NCBI GenBank assembly: GCA_022829145.1
Contig: CM040763.1
Coordinates: 13,253,141-13,317,140, forward strand
Direction of reading: 5' to 3'
DNA: 64,000 nt
Origin: Albula goreensis
Taxonomy: Eukaryota > Chordata > Actinopteri > Albuliformes > Albulidae
Below are positions 35,466-49,412 of the stretch, piece after piece (the first letter of the stretch is position 1; each line of letters starts with the position of its first letter). The translations under genes were made by a program, and so were the position numbers. Under the pieces are notes generated by a model that made no database searches, was not told the origin of the DNA, and saw only the letters and a list, made by a program, of their open reading frames with translations.

Positions 35466-38400
35466 AACAGTGGTTTATTTTTTAAAAGTGTAGTAATATA
35501 TGGGTGATGAGGGAGTTTACAACGCAGTTTTAAAAAAGTTGAAAATTGCATTTATTTCTTTTGCTTCCATGTAATAAGCGTGTTTCAGAGGCCCTCTGCT
35601 TGTGTGTAATGGATTTGTTCAGTATAGTTCAATGTAAGAGAGTACCTGCTTTCAAAAACCTGAATAGCATAGTGTTTCCATTAAGTACAAAACTGTGTGG
35701 CACCCCTTAATGTTATCGTTGCCTTTCCTATTTCTTGTGTGCATCAGTGTCACTGAAGAATTGTAACAGGTTTAGTTTTTTTTTTTAAATTCCCCACATA
35801 AAGAGGTAGCTGGTAACAGCACGTTTAATTCTGTGTTGACTCTTAAATGAAGAAAAGAGGCAACTTTGCTTGCCTTTGGTCATGGCTTTCCAGATTTAGG
35901 GTGTGTTTGCCTTGGATGTCGTTAACACTTTGGACTCCAGATAAGCAAAAAAGAATGTGTAAATCTTTCCACCTGACATTTTTGTACACTTTACGACATT
36001 TTTGACATTAACGTTGTATAATCTTGTGTTTTAAAAGCTGAAACTATGAGCATTTGTAGCTTAAAGAGGGCCAGCTGAGGTATATGTGAGTGCCTAATTA
36101 GCACACACTGTCTTACACAGCTATCTTTATTTCATCTCAGTCAAAATATGGAAGGCATTCATTTCAATGTCGATCATGCAAATCAGCATATACTAATAAT
36201 GTACATACAATTTCCACCCAGTGCATTATTGTATTATTGTTCCAAGGAAAATTGAATATTTTATTTTGTTCATTTTTTCAACAAAATTATTACAATGTTT
36301 GTAGATTTCTCTTTTGGAATTCAAAGTGCGGCAAATACATTTTTGTTTGTTGCTCTGCAGAAAGTTTTTTTTGTTTATTATCTTAAATGTATTCATACAT
36401 ATTGGTAACAATGTATTGTTATTATAATTAATAATAATGATAAAAATAATAAACCGAAGCTGTCATCTTGAGGAACTTACAGATTATACAATCAAATACA
36501 ACCAGAAAAAGACAATATATCAACTAATAAAAGTAATGGTAATCAATTGTCAGTTAATAAAACCATATCCAGCAGTACAACAAGCAGAGGGTGCATTAGG
36601 TAAACTCTATGGCTCTCAGTAGTTTCTGGAGGTCTTCATGATATGGGATTTATGCTTTAACCTGATGACCTTCTCGATTGTAAAAAAAATGGACAGCACC
36701 CGAATTAGCAACTCAACTCCAATAAATTTGTTTCATAGCACCAACTGAATAATTAACCAATCCAAGTCATCAGCTTAAAAGGTGGGTTCCATTCCTCTCA
36801 GGCAATGAACTGGTAGTGAATTTTAATCAAAGCTGTCATGCCACTCAGTACAGTGGCTCGTAAGTAATACAATACTTGGTTGAGCTCTTAATGATTTTTT
36901 TGCTGTAAGATTAAACTCTATATAATTTTAGCACTTAATGTGAAGATTGTATTGGGGTTGCTGAAAAAGCATTGTGTGAGTAGAGTAATCATTTTCATTA
37001 TTTAAGTAGTCACGCAGAAGTTATTTAAAATCTCTACATTTTTTTACACTTTTCGTAAAGGTTTCGATAATGTATTGTAAATAAAGCTAGGGTTATCAAG
37101 AGAATATCTTGATTACTTTCCAGAAATATCAATATGTCTATTAAAGTTTATAGCATGTTGTCAAATCCTTGTGTGAGATTTTGTTTCTTTTAAATGAGAG
37201 TTTGTCAGTGTCAGAGTATGGTGTGGGTATGTGTGTGTGTGCTTATGCTAAGGTACACTAGCAGGTAAGACGTTTGTGTACATGTACCTCCCTTTTGGTT
37301 CCTATGAATGAATAGGCACTAATGACTGCACCATGTGCAGCTAATTTTCAAAAGGCAAGTCTTATCCAATCATCCATCTTATCCATCCATACAGATACAG
37401 AATTTGGTGTATTGATATCTTTTAACTATGACTTAGGTAAAAGACAGTTCAAGCTAGCAGATATTTGAGTATCTCTGAACAGATTCTGGCTTCCCAAAAA
37501 CCCATCTAAACCTCTTTACACTCCTGTTTATTAGTTGTTAAATATTGATGCCATTATTCTTATATTAGCTGTCATTCCTGCTTAATTACAGTCACATAAC
37601 CTTGCTGAAAGGCTGTAGTTTGTTTTTCATGTCACATGCTACACTACTTTACTAAATTACTATAAAATCAATCTTATGAACCGATTGTTAAAAGTGAAAA
37701 TATCTTGGATTGTCCTACTATCCAAATGGCATTAGACAGTTGATGGGCGGTAACAGTGTACACTACAGTGGCTAAATTGACAGGCTGAACTGTGAAAAGA
37801 AGCTTTAAGCTGACTTCATATGCATCAGTGGGAGTCTGTCCTCATCCTTGGCCCCCACTTTCACGTATACATTGATGGAGGACTTGCAATGGGATCTGAG
37901 TATGGAGGACAAAGCGTAAAGACTATAAAGGCTTTTTTGTGCAAAGACATTACATTATAGCCTTTGCTTCTGCTGATCCATTTCACCTCTGGGCATACAC
38001 CGTCTTATCAGATCATCCATCAAATCCTGCAGAACTACGCCACTGCAACAAAGCAGGGAGGAACCTGGCAACCATGCAGACTTTTGCTGGTCCTGCTAAT
38101 GAAGTTTCCCAGTCAGTGTGAATATTTAAAAGTCCAATTCGTTCATGGTGAAAAGTGTTTCAAGATGTCAGGATATATATATAATTTATCCACAGCCTTT
38201 TTCAAATTATGAGACTAATTATGTGAGGGAAACATACATACAAAATGACTTGGATGAACTCAAGCAGATTACCTTCACTTGAATGAATTTAAGGAGGACA
38301 ATCTGTAAAATACTTCATAGAATACAATAGAACAGCTCAGTGCTGAAATGATGAAAATGCAAAGTATACCATTCAATCACACAGTATTTGGTCTTTAGAT

Positions 38401-38576
38401 TATGTAGTCCATTCAGCTGAGAGTCATCTTGCCAGACCATGTTGATGTCAACAGTGATTTGAAATGTCTAAGGGATAATATAGGCCTCAACCCCATAAAA
38501 CTATAGCCCTGTCTTACAACATTACTACATTTCTCGCAGTGCCTAAGTCTGCTTTGCTGGTTGCAGGGGTAATGAA

Positions 38577-38585
38577 GACCACCCA
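38577..38585 (-). promoter_or_regulatory. Exact GLI-binding core downstream of HHIP
   Basis: GACCACCCA on the plus strand is TGGGTGGTC on the minus strand, the consensus GLI site. HHIP is a known transcriptional target of Hedgehog/GLI. One exact 9-mer is expected about every 130 kb counting both strands, so chance is a real alternative. Confidence 0.3.
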
Positions 38586-38914
38586 GCTACAATTCCTGAG
38601 ACATATTAATAGTAATGTGATGCAAAGTTATCTGTGCAATGTTTAGAGCCGATCAAAATTGCATTAAGTGGAGCAGGGCAGTTGTGCTTTGCGGTTGAAA
38701 GTACATTTTCGTTTATATGCTATCTGTGCCATGAATCATTAGGCTTTTCATTTGGGATACTTTTTCCACAAAACACCCTCATCTGGCTATCTCTCATAAA
38801 CACTGTAACCCTGCGCTTTGCATAAACATAAGAATCCTGGATACTAAATATTTGAACTACTTTTCTGGTTTATTAAGTGTATTTTGTGATATGGGGTACA
38901 CACTATTGAAAGAC

Positions 38915-38916
<2 letters not shown>

Positions 38917-38968
<52 letters not shown>
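38917..38968. repeat. (AT)n microsatellite
   Basis: About 26 AT dinucleotides, uninterrupted, in the intergenic region downstream of HHIP. Confidence 0.95.
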
Positions 38969-38969
<1 letters not shown>

Positions 38970-41423
38970 TGTATGATAAAAACTGTAGACAGATCTTTTA
39001 AATTTGAATACTTCACAGTAGATTTTAAATATTAATTTCTATCCCTTAGCGTGGTATTAAAGATAAGTGCACAAAAGGCACTCCACATACTACATTTTCA
39101 GCCTTGGTTGTGTGCTTTTTAAGAGCCCGCTCTTCACATGATTTATTGTTGTGGTTGCTCTGATTGGGGTTTTGTGTGTTTATATCAAAGTATGACATCT
39201 CAATAAGAAGTATAATACAATCTCTTCCAGTGATATCACCCTGCTGCTTTGAAAAAAGCACTGTCACGATGCTTTAAAAAAGGCAATAAGATGTCAAACT
39301 GACTCCATTTCTTTGTTACTTCTAAATAAGTGCATATGATGCAGGTCCAGTTACTGCAAATGTTCAATAAATGGTGCACTTCCTGTCTGAGCTGCTTTTT
39401 CATGTATGTCTCAGTTTATCTGAATTGGGGCTCTATTTGCAGGACAACCAGAGCAGTACTGCCAAAGATTCAACAAAGCATACAGTCTCCGAAGCAGATA
39501 CTGTTTGTGTTATTGGTCGCTGTTCCTATGGCTCAGCTGTTTACATTTCTCTTGCCCAACTAGTATTGTTTTTCCATTTTGTTTCGTATATTTACTTCTC
39601 AGCTGAGAGACTCTTACAAGAACCATGCACTTACAACTGCCCTCCGCAAAAAATATCATAAGACAGTACAAACCATGCCATCACACAATGCTGAGTAAAG
39701 TCTAGTTTTGCAATGTAGTCAACAAAACATATAAAATGCGTGTGGATTGATAATCAGGCTCAGTGATTTGATGGCTCCTGCATACTTACTGGCTTGCATC
39801 CAATCACCTAAACTCAATATTGTGAATGTCCAAGTTAACCTATCTGTTCTCAATTTTGGTTGCAATGGCCTGCATCAACCCAGCCTCTGCTTGCTCTACT
39901 TTTTGGCTCCAACTTATGGAGAAAAAGCAAAATATTCTACCACCCACCTCAGTTTGTTACCAGTCAGGCATTAAGTATTGTGTATTTCTTCCTGGGGGGT
40001 TGTGGGAGGGGGGGGTGCCCTGAGCCACAGGCCAAGAAGGTCTCGCAGTGATTTATAAGTGTATGTAAGATTATGTTTTTGAAATTTCACAAGTTCTCGC
40101 TTTATACATGTTTTCCAAGATATTTCGTGCAGCCAGTCCCTTTGTGGAATTTAAATCATTAAAATATTTTTTAATCTTTCACTTCAAAAATAAGAGTGAC
40201 TGTGCAGCACCTCAGACGAAGAGAGGAGCGTGAGCTGTTCTCCTCGGCCTCCTCGTGCTCTCTCTCTCTCAGAGCTCAAATGACATTGTTGATACAAAGG
40301 CTTGAAATACGGCCTTCCACTTCCTACCAGTATCGATTTCTTTTGTAGGTGCTTAAAGATGCTTGTATAAATATTTATTGTGGTTTCCAGCCGTGCGCAT
40401 CTCCTCACCTAATTTCTGGTTTTGTAACATGTGAAAAATCATATTGTGTTATTTCCCTTTGCTCATGGGTGTCCAAACATGTGTTATCTCTGGCCATTCC
40501 CGGTGTATTCTGATATTGCCTCAATGTGTGGGCTTTTCCAAGAAAACTTCCCAGGCCCAGTGTCCAGACGGCTGTTTACCACCTCCCGGTCACCGCACTG
40601 ACTCGCATCCATGAAATGATGCAATTAAGGTCCCCGTCGAGACCCAATCTGTCACACGAAAACATGCAAAACAGCAGACGGCGAGAGATGGAGAGGAGAC
40701 GGGCCGAGGCATTTACGAGTGTTCTATAGTGCTGTACCAGTAAATCGAGGTTGTGTTTAACGTGTCGGGTCACGTAAGAAACAAAGGAGGGACGTGGTGG
40801 AGCTGTGAGATTTTTCCGTGCGGGTTTCTGTGGGTGTGACAGAGAAGGCGCTTCATGTCAAACTCTCCTCCCTGTGACATTCCACAGAGCTCAGTAAACA
40901 ACTGATGCTGGAATGGACCACCTAGGATATGTTTCCATGCAAAGGTGGCGTCTTACACCAACACAAACAGTTTTCCCAAACACAAAGATGGATTTGAGTT
41001 GAGGAGCAACTCAAATAGTCTGTGATGACATTTATAGTGGTGCACTGGAATATAGACCTACGGCTAAAAGCTCATTTGCAATCAGAAGCTAATCATCACT
41101 GGGTTTTTCACATTTGTGAGCTGGACAATAGCACAGAGTCTATGAAATCTCACCTATAGTATGGTCCTAAACCAAGTGGTAATCCCTCCATAAGTACCCA
41201 AAGAAATCTGGTTAGAACTGATTCTGAATGAGACATATGAGGCTTCTGAGACTGGCTGCTACAACAAAAATGCTTCATTTTGGGGCGGTCACTGGATGTC
41301 ACCTTTAATCCACATCTCTGGCCACGCTTACCTCACCAGCCCTCAAAAAAGTCCTGCGTCAACAGCACTACTTCTCTACCAATTTGCATTTCAGCCACAT
41401 GGAGAGACTGAAACAAGGGCCAA

Positions 41424-41642
41424 CAAATTAAAAGAGGGTAGCAAACAAAAACACATTCACAATGAGGTCATGTTTACAGTAATTGACAGAAATGATTCAT
41501 TGTCTGCACTATTTCTAGAATGCACGGGCACTTAAGAGAACAACAAATGAAGAAAAGGTTAGCAGACTAAACAGACATTTACAATGATGCCTCTCACAGT
41601 AACCGACCAGAGCCATTAGCATCTTGCTCTTTTTAGAAGAAC
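41424..41642. repeat. Two-copy diverged tandem duplication (about 117-base period)
   Basis: Copies at about 41424-41520 and 41541-41642 share the order GGT(T)AGCA.AC, ACATT.ACAATGA, CAGTAA..GAC, TTTCTAGAA/TTTTTAGAA with many substitutions. It is an old local duplication. It matches no element I know. Confidence 0.6.
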
Positions 41643-44600
41643 AAAATTGGTCCTCTCTCCCGAAACAAGCTACACCGCAAATGAGAGCCGTCAAGAGCTG
41701 ACACAGATATGCCCCTCCCCCATTTTCCCTCCAGTTCAGAGCAACCTGTCTTGTGCACGTTTGATGTCCAAACACCAGCAAGCTTGACTCTGTTCCAGCT
41801 TTCCCTGCCTCAGATACAGCTGGGTGTTTGAGCCACCAAGGACTGGGTTTTTCCTGTGTTCTGGTAGCTGCAGTTCATCTGAAGTTGAGCCACGGCTTGC
41901 ATCACCCGTTCTCAAACCGCCGGGCTCGCGCCAGATGCCTGACCGCCTTATCTGAGCAAACACGTCTGTGTGGGGAGGCAACCGGAGCAATCTTATCGGG
42001 AGCGCAGCAAACAGCGTAATCGCGCGCTGCGAGCAGGCCCCCAGCCTGGGAATCTGTCACAGGGCGGCCTTGGACGGATAAAGGAGAGTTGCTGTGCGGT
42101 GGTGTAAAAAGTCACCGGGAATCAGAGCGGCCCACACACGCGGCCGTGTCATCAGCGGACAAAGCACAATCCCCCCCTGTCAGCGGACGGCCTACCCTCT
42201 TGCTTCCACTCCAGCATCGCAACCCCCTCATTAACTACAGACCCGCTCTGCACACAAGACCCCAGACACGGAACATAGAGGGCATTACATTACACCCATG
42301 CACACACACAAACACAGTATCTTATACAAGAACCACATGGCTTCGCTTTCTAAACCGCCAGTAATTTCATCAAGTAAGTCAGTGTGTCCGTGTGTGTGTG
42401 TGCAAGAGGGTGAGAGAGAAAGCAAGAAAAAGAGGGGGGACTTAGACTTCTTTTATTGTCATTTATGGGGGGGTGTTGTGCTTTGAATATCTCCTCCACA
42501 AATCCTGGTCTGTTCTACATGGAGACAGTGAAACCTGACCTACACTGAACCTCCCTGGTATCAATCAATAAATGAAAGCGCAAACGAGCGAGCCCAGGTG
42601 CACGATCAACACTGAACCCAGATCAGTGTCCTGCTGACAGATCGATTGCTGGGGAATCCATCAGTGCTGCCTGACCCTCTCTACACAGGTGTCCTGTCCC
42701 GTGACCTTTCGCTCCCTCGCACCTGGGACAAACTCACTAAAATGTCCCCCTGACCCCAGCCTGTCCATCATGGACCCTCACCTGCTAAACCCATTACTGA
42801 CCCTGCAGCTGGGGGGCAGGCTGGAGAATCCCCCATACAGCTCGTCACACCAAGTCACACCAGCATTAGAGCCAGCCATGTAAAGATGAGCAATGGCCAT
42901 GCTGAAAGGCCGGGTATGTCAGCCGGTTGAAACAAACAGGAAGACGCTGTGAGAGAAACCAGCTCCAGCTCAGGGTGTACGCTCCTAATGAACAACACAT
43001 TTAATCAGCCAATTTTCAAACCAGTCAACTGTCCAACATGACGTGCAGAAAGCAACTGGAACTAAATACCATCAAATAAATGGAATTTTGTTTTCTCATC
43101 AATGGTTCTGCACAACTGCCCTTGAGAATTAAAAAGATAACTCAAAGGAGGTTCCTAATTGTGTGATTCACCCTTAAGCTTGCTCTCCTCATACTGCAGT
43201 CACATACCTAGTGAGCTGGTGTCCCCTCTTTGTGACACTGGGTAAGTATGGTGAGAGTGTAAAGACACTAATTTCAGCCCTACTCATGGTTGTGGCCTCA
43301 CTACTGGCTTCGGTGGGTGCTGATATCCACTCTATCAGTGGCAGAGCAATCCAATCAGAAATAAGTCTGGACCAAGTCCCTTTTACAGAGGCTACAGTGC
43401 TCTGGCTTGCAGTACATTTGGAGGGTCTAAATTCTGGAAGTATGATTTCACTGGGTCCCTCTGGGACATCCTAAGCTCTTTAGGAAGAGACAGCTCAGAG
43501 ATATGAAGTGGCAGATGTGACAGGATGGACATCATAATTAATAAAGATGTGTGAAGGGCAAGTACAGGACATTTTATTGGGAACAGGTGACACTAAAGGC
43601 GGCTGGCCAAGCTTCAGGTGGGCGGTTTAACCGAGACCTAATGGTGACAGCATTTGGATTATTTTTACATCCTCCTGAATTCTGGTCTAAAAAAACACAG
43701 TTGATGGAAAACAAAAAAGAGAGGGGTTGCGATGAAAGTGTATTTCAAAAACCAAATGATCCATTCGAACAGAAATAACACACTGCGCGACGACCCACGA
43801 GAAACCTAATCCTCCACAGTACATTACTAAACTTCAAGGAACTGGAGCCATCGACACCGCCAGTCTCTGCGAGAGAAATGGGGCGACATACCAACTTGCC
43901 GCACCCACAAAACCCACGGGATGAACCTCCTACACTTGCCACACACTGTGGGCTCTGCTTCCTGTTCTCCTGTTCATTACTAATGCAAGGTCTTTTTTTG
44001 TCAAGACACTAGATTATGTTTAATTCTACAATAATGATAAATAGCCCCTGAGGCTTGGATGGGAGTCAAAGCCAGCCATGCATGACCATTCCCTGGATTC
44101 TATCTGTTTCATGATGTGCACCATGCACTTGACAAAACCACACTGGCTTGGTATATGCCCCCCAACCCCCAGCCAATTTAATCACTTGAATGCAATGAAT
44201 GCTCAGATATACAGTTTTTGTGTCTGGCTCACAGATTGAAATGCCTCACAAAAAACTTTCCAAAGTGGATAGGAAGCTGTTTTCCAAATTCATAAATGCC
44301 CCAGAGCTATCCACCACAGTAATCTCATAATTAGCGAAAGGGTTCCGGATGCTGCCAAAAATCTGCCATTACCCTGAGGTTTTTTTTTTTGCCCTTGTTT
44401 TTGGGTCGATGTATATTGCAAGTGTTCAATTGCAGCCGATTTCTCTTGCAGGCAAAACAAAAGCCATTTAAGAGCATGGAGCGTTGAATGTACTGAATGT
44501 ATGTTTAATGTCAATGAGAAAGAACAAAAAAAGGACCAAGCCCTTAGTCACCCCCCACACCCATTACTTTTCCCATTAGTCTCCTTTTCCCTATCCACGC

Positions 44601-47600
44601 ACCTATACCATGGGTACAGTTGCCTTCATGATGCCGAAGGTGTGGCAATCCAAAGGCACACCTATTGAAAATAAATGATGTTGCAATGTTTTCTTTTTAA
44701 AAATATCCAGGCCCAGAGTAGCCAGAGACTGAGCTAACCCACTGCACAGTTCGTGCCATTTCCCTCTGAAACCCTGTCCAGAGAGGAAATAAAAGGCAGC
44801 TTCTTAAATGCACTGTGAAAGAAACTACTCCAAGCAAGGGAGCTTAAACAGTAGCAGGCCGTCGGATGTTTTCTTAAAACTTGTTCATGCAAACAGATTT
44901 GATGCAAGTCAGATGGTGAGCTATGGTAGAAAATTAGAACTTTTTCTTAGATGTGATTGTTCTTGTATCCAGAAACTTCATGCTTAAGTAAACAACATAG
45001 GACTGATTATAGAAGGCATACAAAACCACACATTTGTGGAAAATGCATGTGCCTACTTGCACATTGAACTGGTCATATTTAACTGTGTGGAAGAATATTT
45101 TATACTGTAGAAGCAAGAGGGAGTCAACTGAATGGAACACAGTTTATTAAAGTTTTTAGAATTGTCCAGTATCATTCAGCACATCCAAACACACTGTTCA
45201 ATTTAGCTACCCATTAAAGGAACAATGAAGAAAATATTCCCATAAACTGTTTCTGAAATTAAGTCCAACCCTTATTACAGCTTGGCTTAAAATTGAACAG
45301 TTATGAAAAAAAACGTCACGCCACTTTCCAGCATATTCCAATGTGATCTCCACCTATTCTCTTATTTATGTTGTTCAATACTCGAGTATCAGTAAAATAT
45401 GAAACGTCCCACAGGGTCACTATTATGAATCATATTTTATAGCTGTATTCTCAGTACTGCCACAATAACATAACATTCAACAATACACATTCCTAGTCTG
45501 GTTTGAAGTTATGCTTTGCGATGTCCAAACTTCCTGTTGAATACCATGAAGACCTATTCACTTTAAAAGTACTGCAAGACAATAGCTGTCCTTATTTTTT
45601 CCACATATTCCTTAGTTCATTTGTTTGTATGTTCGGCCTACTTTGGCACCCACTAGTTTGCACTGCTCTCTAGCAATTTGATGGAAAGTTTGAAAGTGTG
45701 AGTTGAATTAATCAGGGGTGGGCCTGGATGTAATCAATCACACAGGGCCTCATTATCCACCACTTCCTCACCACTGCAAGGCTTCCAAGGCCTGTCCCAA
45801 TTACTGCTCCAACGTTTGTTTTGGACTTGGAGCTCATTTGAACATTTCAGTGGCAGCAGCAGCAGCAAGTGGATTAAATGATAATGAGTTCCTCGAAGAA
45901 GACTTCAGTTTTTTGCCCACCATTTTATGGCAGCTCAGTGAATTTCCAAATGGTGTCACGGTTTGACTGTAAAAATCCATGGGACGCTCAGAGTTTCTTG
46001 AAAAATAAATGTGTCCTGGTATCTAAGAAGAGGACCTTCTTGTTCTGATGTGTGGACGATGTAAAATGGGTCTTCAGTGACAGGAGTCTTGTATTTAATT
46101 GATTTATCAGTTTGCATGGTGGGGAAACTTGCATGCAAGGCTTATACCTCTCTATTACAAGCCTAGTGAAAGTGCAGTTAAGAGCAATAAACTCACTGAT
46201 CATTTGGGACGTAACAAATATTTTCCAACCAATCACACAAATTCACAGTTTACACTGGGCCAAAGAAGAGGGAACCCATTCAAGAGGATGATTAAAACAT
46301 AAACTATTCTGACAGGAGGTATGTATCGGATGTCTCACACTTAGTGTGTTGCATTACCCGCTCTCTGAGAATCTGAGCATTGTGTAAGCTGCCATATCCC
46401 GAGCATTCGCTGCTACAGTAAATGCTCTTCCCAGGCAGTAAGGTGAGAGTCTCGAGATCTCTTGGGCTCTGAGACTACGTGGTTGGTCCGTCCATGGCGC
46501 CTCACAGAGCTCTGTTAAAACAATGCCTCTCGGACAAGCGTCTGTCCGTTGGTTTTGCGCCCTCCCTGACTGTTCCTGACCGCACTTGCCCTTTCTGCAC
46601 TGTGATCATTTTAACCGGCTCTGCAGCCAGGGATCCTCAGCCATCTGTGCCGTTTCCCTCGTGGTCACATGGAATATGTTGGTGAGGAAACGAGCGATTG
46701 CTTTCTAACAATGTGAGGCAAATGATTTGACCAGGCAAACTTAAAACGCAGAACCCCACATGGAATCATAGGTTTGTTTCCATTTGCTAATTGGTTCAAA
46801 TAAACATTTTGGGTGGCTAGATTCTGCAGCCTTTTGTACCACTCTTGTCATGCCCTGGCCAAAAAGGAAATTCAACAAGAGAAATCCCTGTGCATCTATA
46901 GTTTTTCCTGGTTTGATAAGGATTAACAACTGTTCTTTCTCTTGGGTAGTGCAAAACATTTTATCTTAAAGTCAAAGAACTTAGATTTTCTTGAAGACTT
47001 TCTAGGTAGTCCCATGATAATTATGTTTTTCTCTGTCGTGAAAGATGTACAAAAATGCTGTTTGGCAACTCCTTGAGTGTTGAAAATATACTGCTGCATG
47101 TTCTCATGAGAGGACAGTTGATTGTTGATAGGAATGAATGTACACTTCCTGACTGTAAAGGCCCTGCTGTCACGGCAAAACGAACATGTGCTGAATCTAT
47201 TGCTCGAACTGTAACTCTCGGCACAAGGTCAACACTGATGGGAGGGACCTGACAAAGACAAGTTGGGAATTTTCACTGTTTTAACCATGGGAGCTTGTGT
47301 CTTTTAATGGATACTACAGCCACAATGCAGGTATACATGTGTGGCATCCTAAAAACTCAAAGATGAGAACAGACCAAAGTCAAATTCAGCTCCCAAAATA
47401 CTGGAAGTATGGAATCTTAATACATCCAGGTAATTAATGTACTAATCCAGTGATTCCCAAAGTGGCTGTAGGGAATATGTCTGTTATTTCTTCCTGCTGG
47501 GCTCTTCATTAATCATTTTTGTTTGAGCTGTTCCATGCATTTAACCTATGATACTGGACCAAACTAATCGATGAAAGATATAAGAAATATCCTTTTTACT

Positions 47601-47940
47601 GCGCAATGGAACTGTGCTGGCTTGATTTTTGCCTTCTTGCGGAAAACTCCAATTTATTGCTGAAGGATTTGCTTCCTTGGTGAGTGGGCGAGTGACACTA
47701 CCATTTCTCGCCACTTTTTCCTACAGTCAAAGCCAAAAATGTCAAACTGAGAGACAGTTTGGCTGAACAGTTGGGCTGATTAGATAATTAAGACAAAAAA
47801 TAATACAAAAAAAATGGAGAAAAAAAAAACCTGCACATATTTGACACTATAGAAACTGAGTCAGAGAAATGGTGTCACTCCTTTTCAAGACAGCCTGGAC
47901 TTCATGCCTATGCAAATCTAGTTCCATTTCCAGTGAAACA

Positions 47941-48420
47941 CTACTGCAAGGGCGTCGAGGTGCCAGTTAGTCTCCTGGGTCCCAGGTGAAAGGGAGGAGG
48001 GCCAAGGCCCGCGGAGCAGCACGTGTGCGAACATGCCGCGCAGGGAGAAACCCCACCTCCGACCTCTCTGTGGTTAGAGGTCAGCCGTCTCAAGAGTTGG
48101 ATTTCTGGGGTCACCTCCCGTGTCAGCCACACGCCTCCCAGCCGCACGAATAACCTCTGCAGCACATAGCGCAACCCACTTTTCAGTGGGGTCCTCCTGA
48201 GGGGACGGAATGCCTCATCTTTATTGGAAAATGGGTCCAGATTGAACTCGAAGGAGACCAAAGGCAAACAGAGCTCTCTGCACAACTGTGACTCTGATCC
48301 AGCAGCACCAAGAACACTGCCCTGTTCCTCCGGCGCTCCATAGATTGTGCAATCAGAGTTGTAACACAAGGAGGTACAGCATTGCCAGGCTTCCCTCATT
48401 TCCCCTTATTGGCATCTTGT
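47941..48420. other. GC-rich unique block with a long minus-strand open frame
   Basis: A GC-richer island in AT-rich DNA, open for 152 codons on the minus strand (48399 to 47941). The translation resembles no family I recognise. No splice sites or flanking exons are evident, so I do not call a gene. A conserved non-coding element or chance open frame is likelier. Confidence 0.3.
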
Positions 48421-49167
48421 AAAGTGGGTTCTCTCTCTGTGCTTCTCTAGAAACAGCGGCACGTTTCTGCATGCTGTTTATCTGTTTACAAACATTTTAA
48501 GGGTAGGAATAGGTGCAATAGCTGTACCCCTTTGCTCTCCACCTGGCCAGAGACTGCAGGATTTGCACATCATAGGTGGGGTCTGCAGAACTGCGTACAG
48601 CCAAATGGCATGGCTTTCAGCATTATTACAATCTTAAGGCTGCATATCAAAATATAAACTTGACCTACAAGAGGCAAGCAAAGAATGATGGGTAATTATA
48701 TTTAATTGAAAGCTCATTTTCACCATTTCAAAATATTATTCTCAAACATAAGCCAAAGACAGAAAGAAATAAGTTTTACTACTACAATATGTGCAGTTGG
48801 CCAAATTAATATGAAAAATTATGGGAATTTAGGAAACTCCCAATTACATTTGTGTTGTACATGAATTCATCCAAAATTCTTCTCTAATCATTAATAAGTC
48901 TGAAATTGAATATGAAAATGCTTCCAGATTTCAAAATGGAGCTTCTGAAACTGTCTTTACAGGCCTTTCCTCTTATGACAAACTGAAGCATTAATTCTGA
49001 GTTGAGTTTTTGTAATCACTTTTGTGCTGCTCTAAACAAATGTGCTCAACTGTTTTGGGAGCCTAACAGTCTACTTACATCTATCAGCTCTCTCCCACAT
49101 GTTATTTGAGTGTCTACCAGTACAGCAGTGGACATTGTGGCTCTTGAAGTGTTCAGACTGGTGTGTA

Positions 49168-49412
49168 CTGTACATTGCTCATTTGCTCAGCAGACGCCCT
49201 TCCCTGGGGTGAAATACAATGCTTTGTTTTGCATCGTACACATTATGTAACCTCTTGAATACAGCCAAATTTTTCACTGAAACAACTTGAAGTATGGCAG
49301 TTGTGCTCAAGAGCCATGCCTGTGTCTCAGCACCTCGTCTGGGGTTCAAACCTGCAACCCACAGGGCCAGGATCCGTGGCTGTCTCATCGCTTACCGTAC
49401 TGCTCCGATCAG
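49168..49412 (-). mobile_element. tRNA-derived SINE, minus strand, intergenic
   Basis: On the minus strand: head GCAGTACGGTAAGCGATGAG, B box GCAGGTTTGAACCCC, then AGACGAGGTGCTGAG. It ends at the left in AGGGAAGGGCGTCTGCTGAG, then CAAATGAG, a diverged form of the teleost SINE tail GCGTCTGCTAAATG. It has the same architecture as the copy at 19462-19615. Confidence 0.75.
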
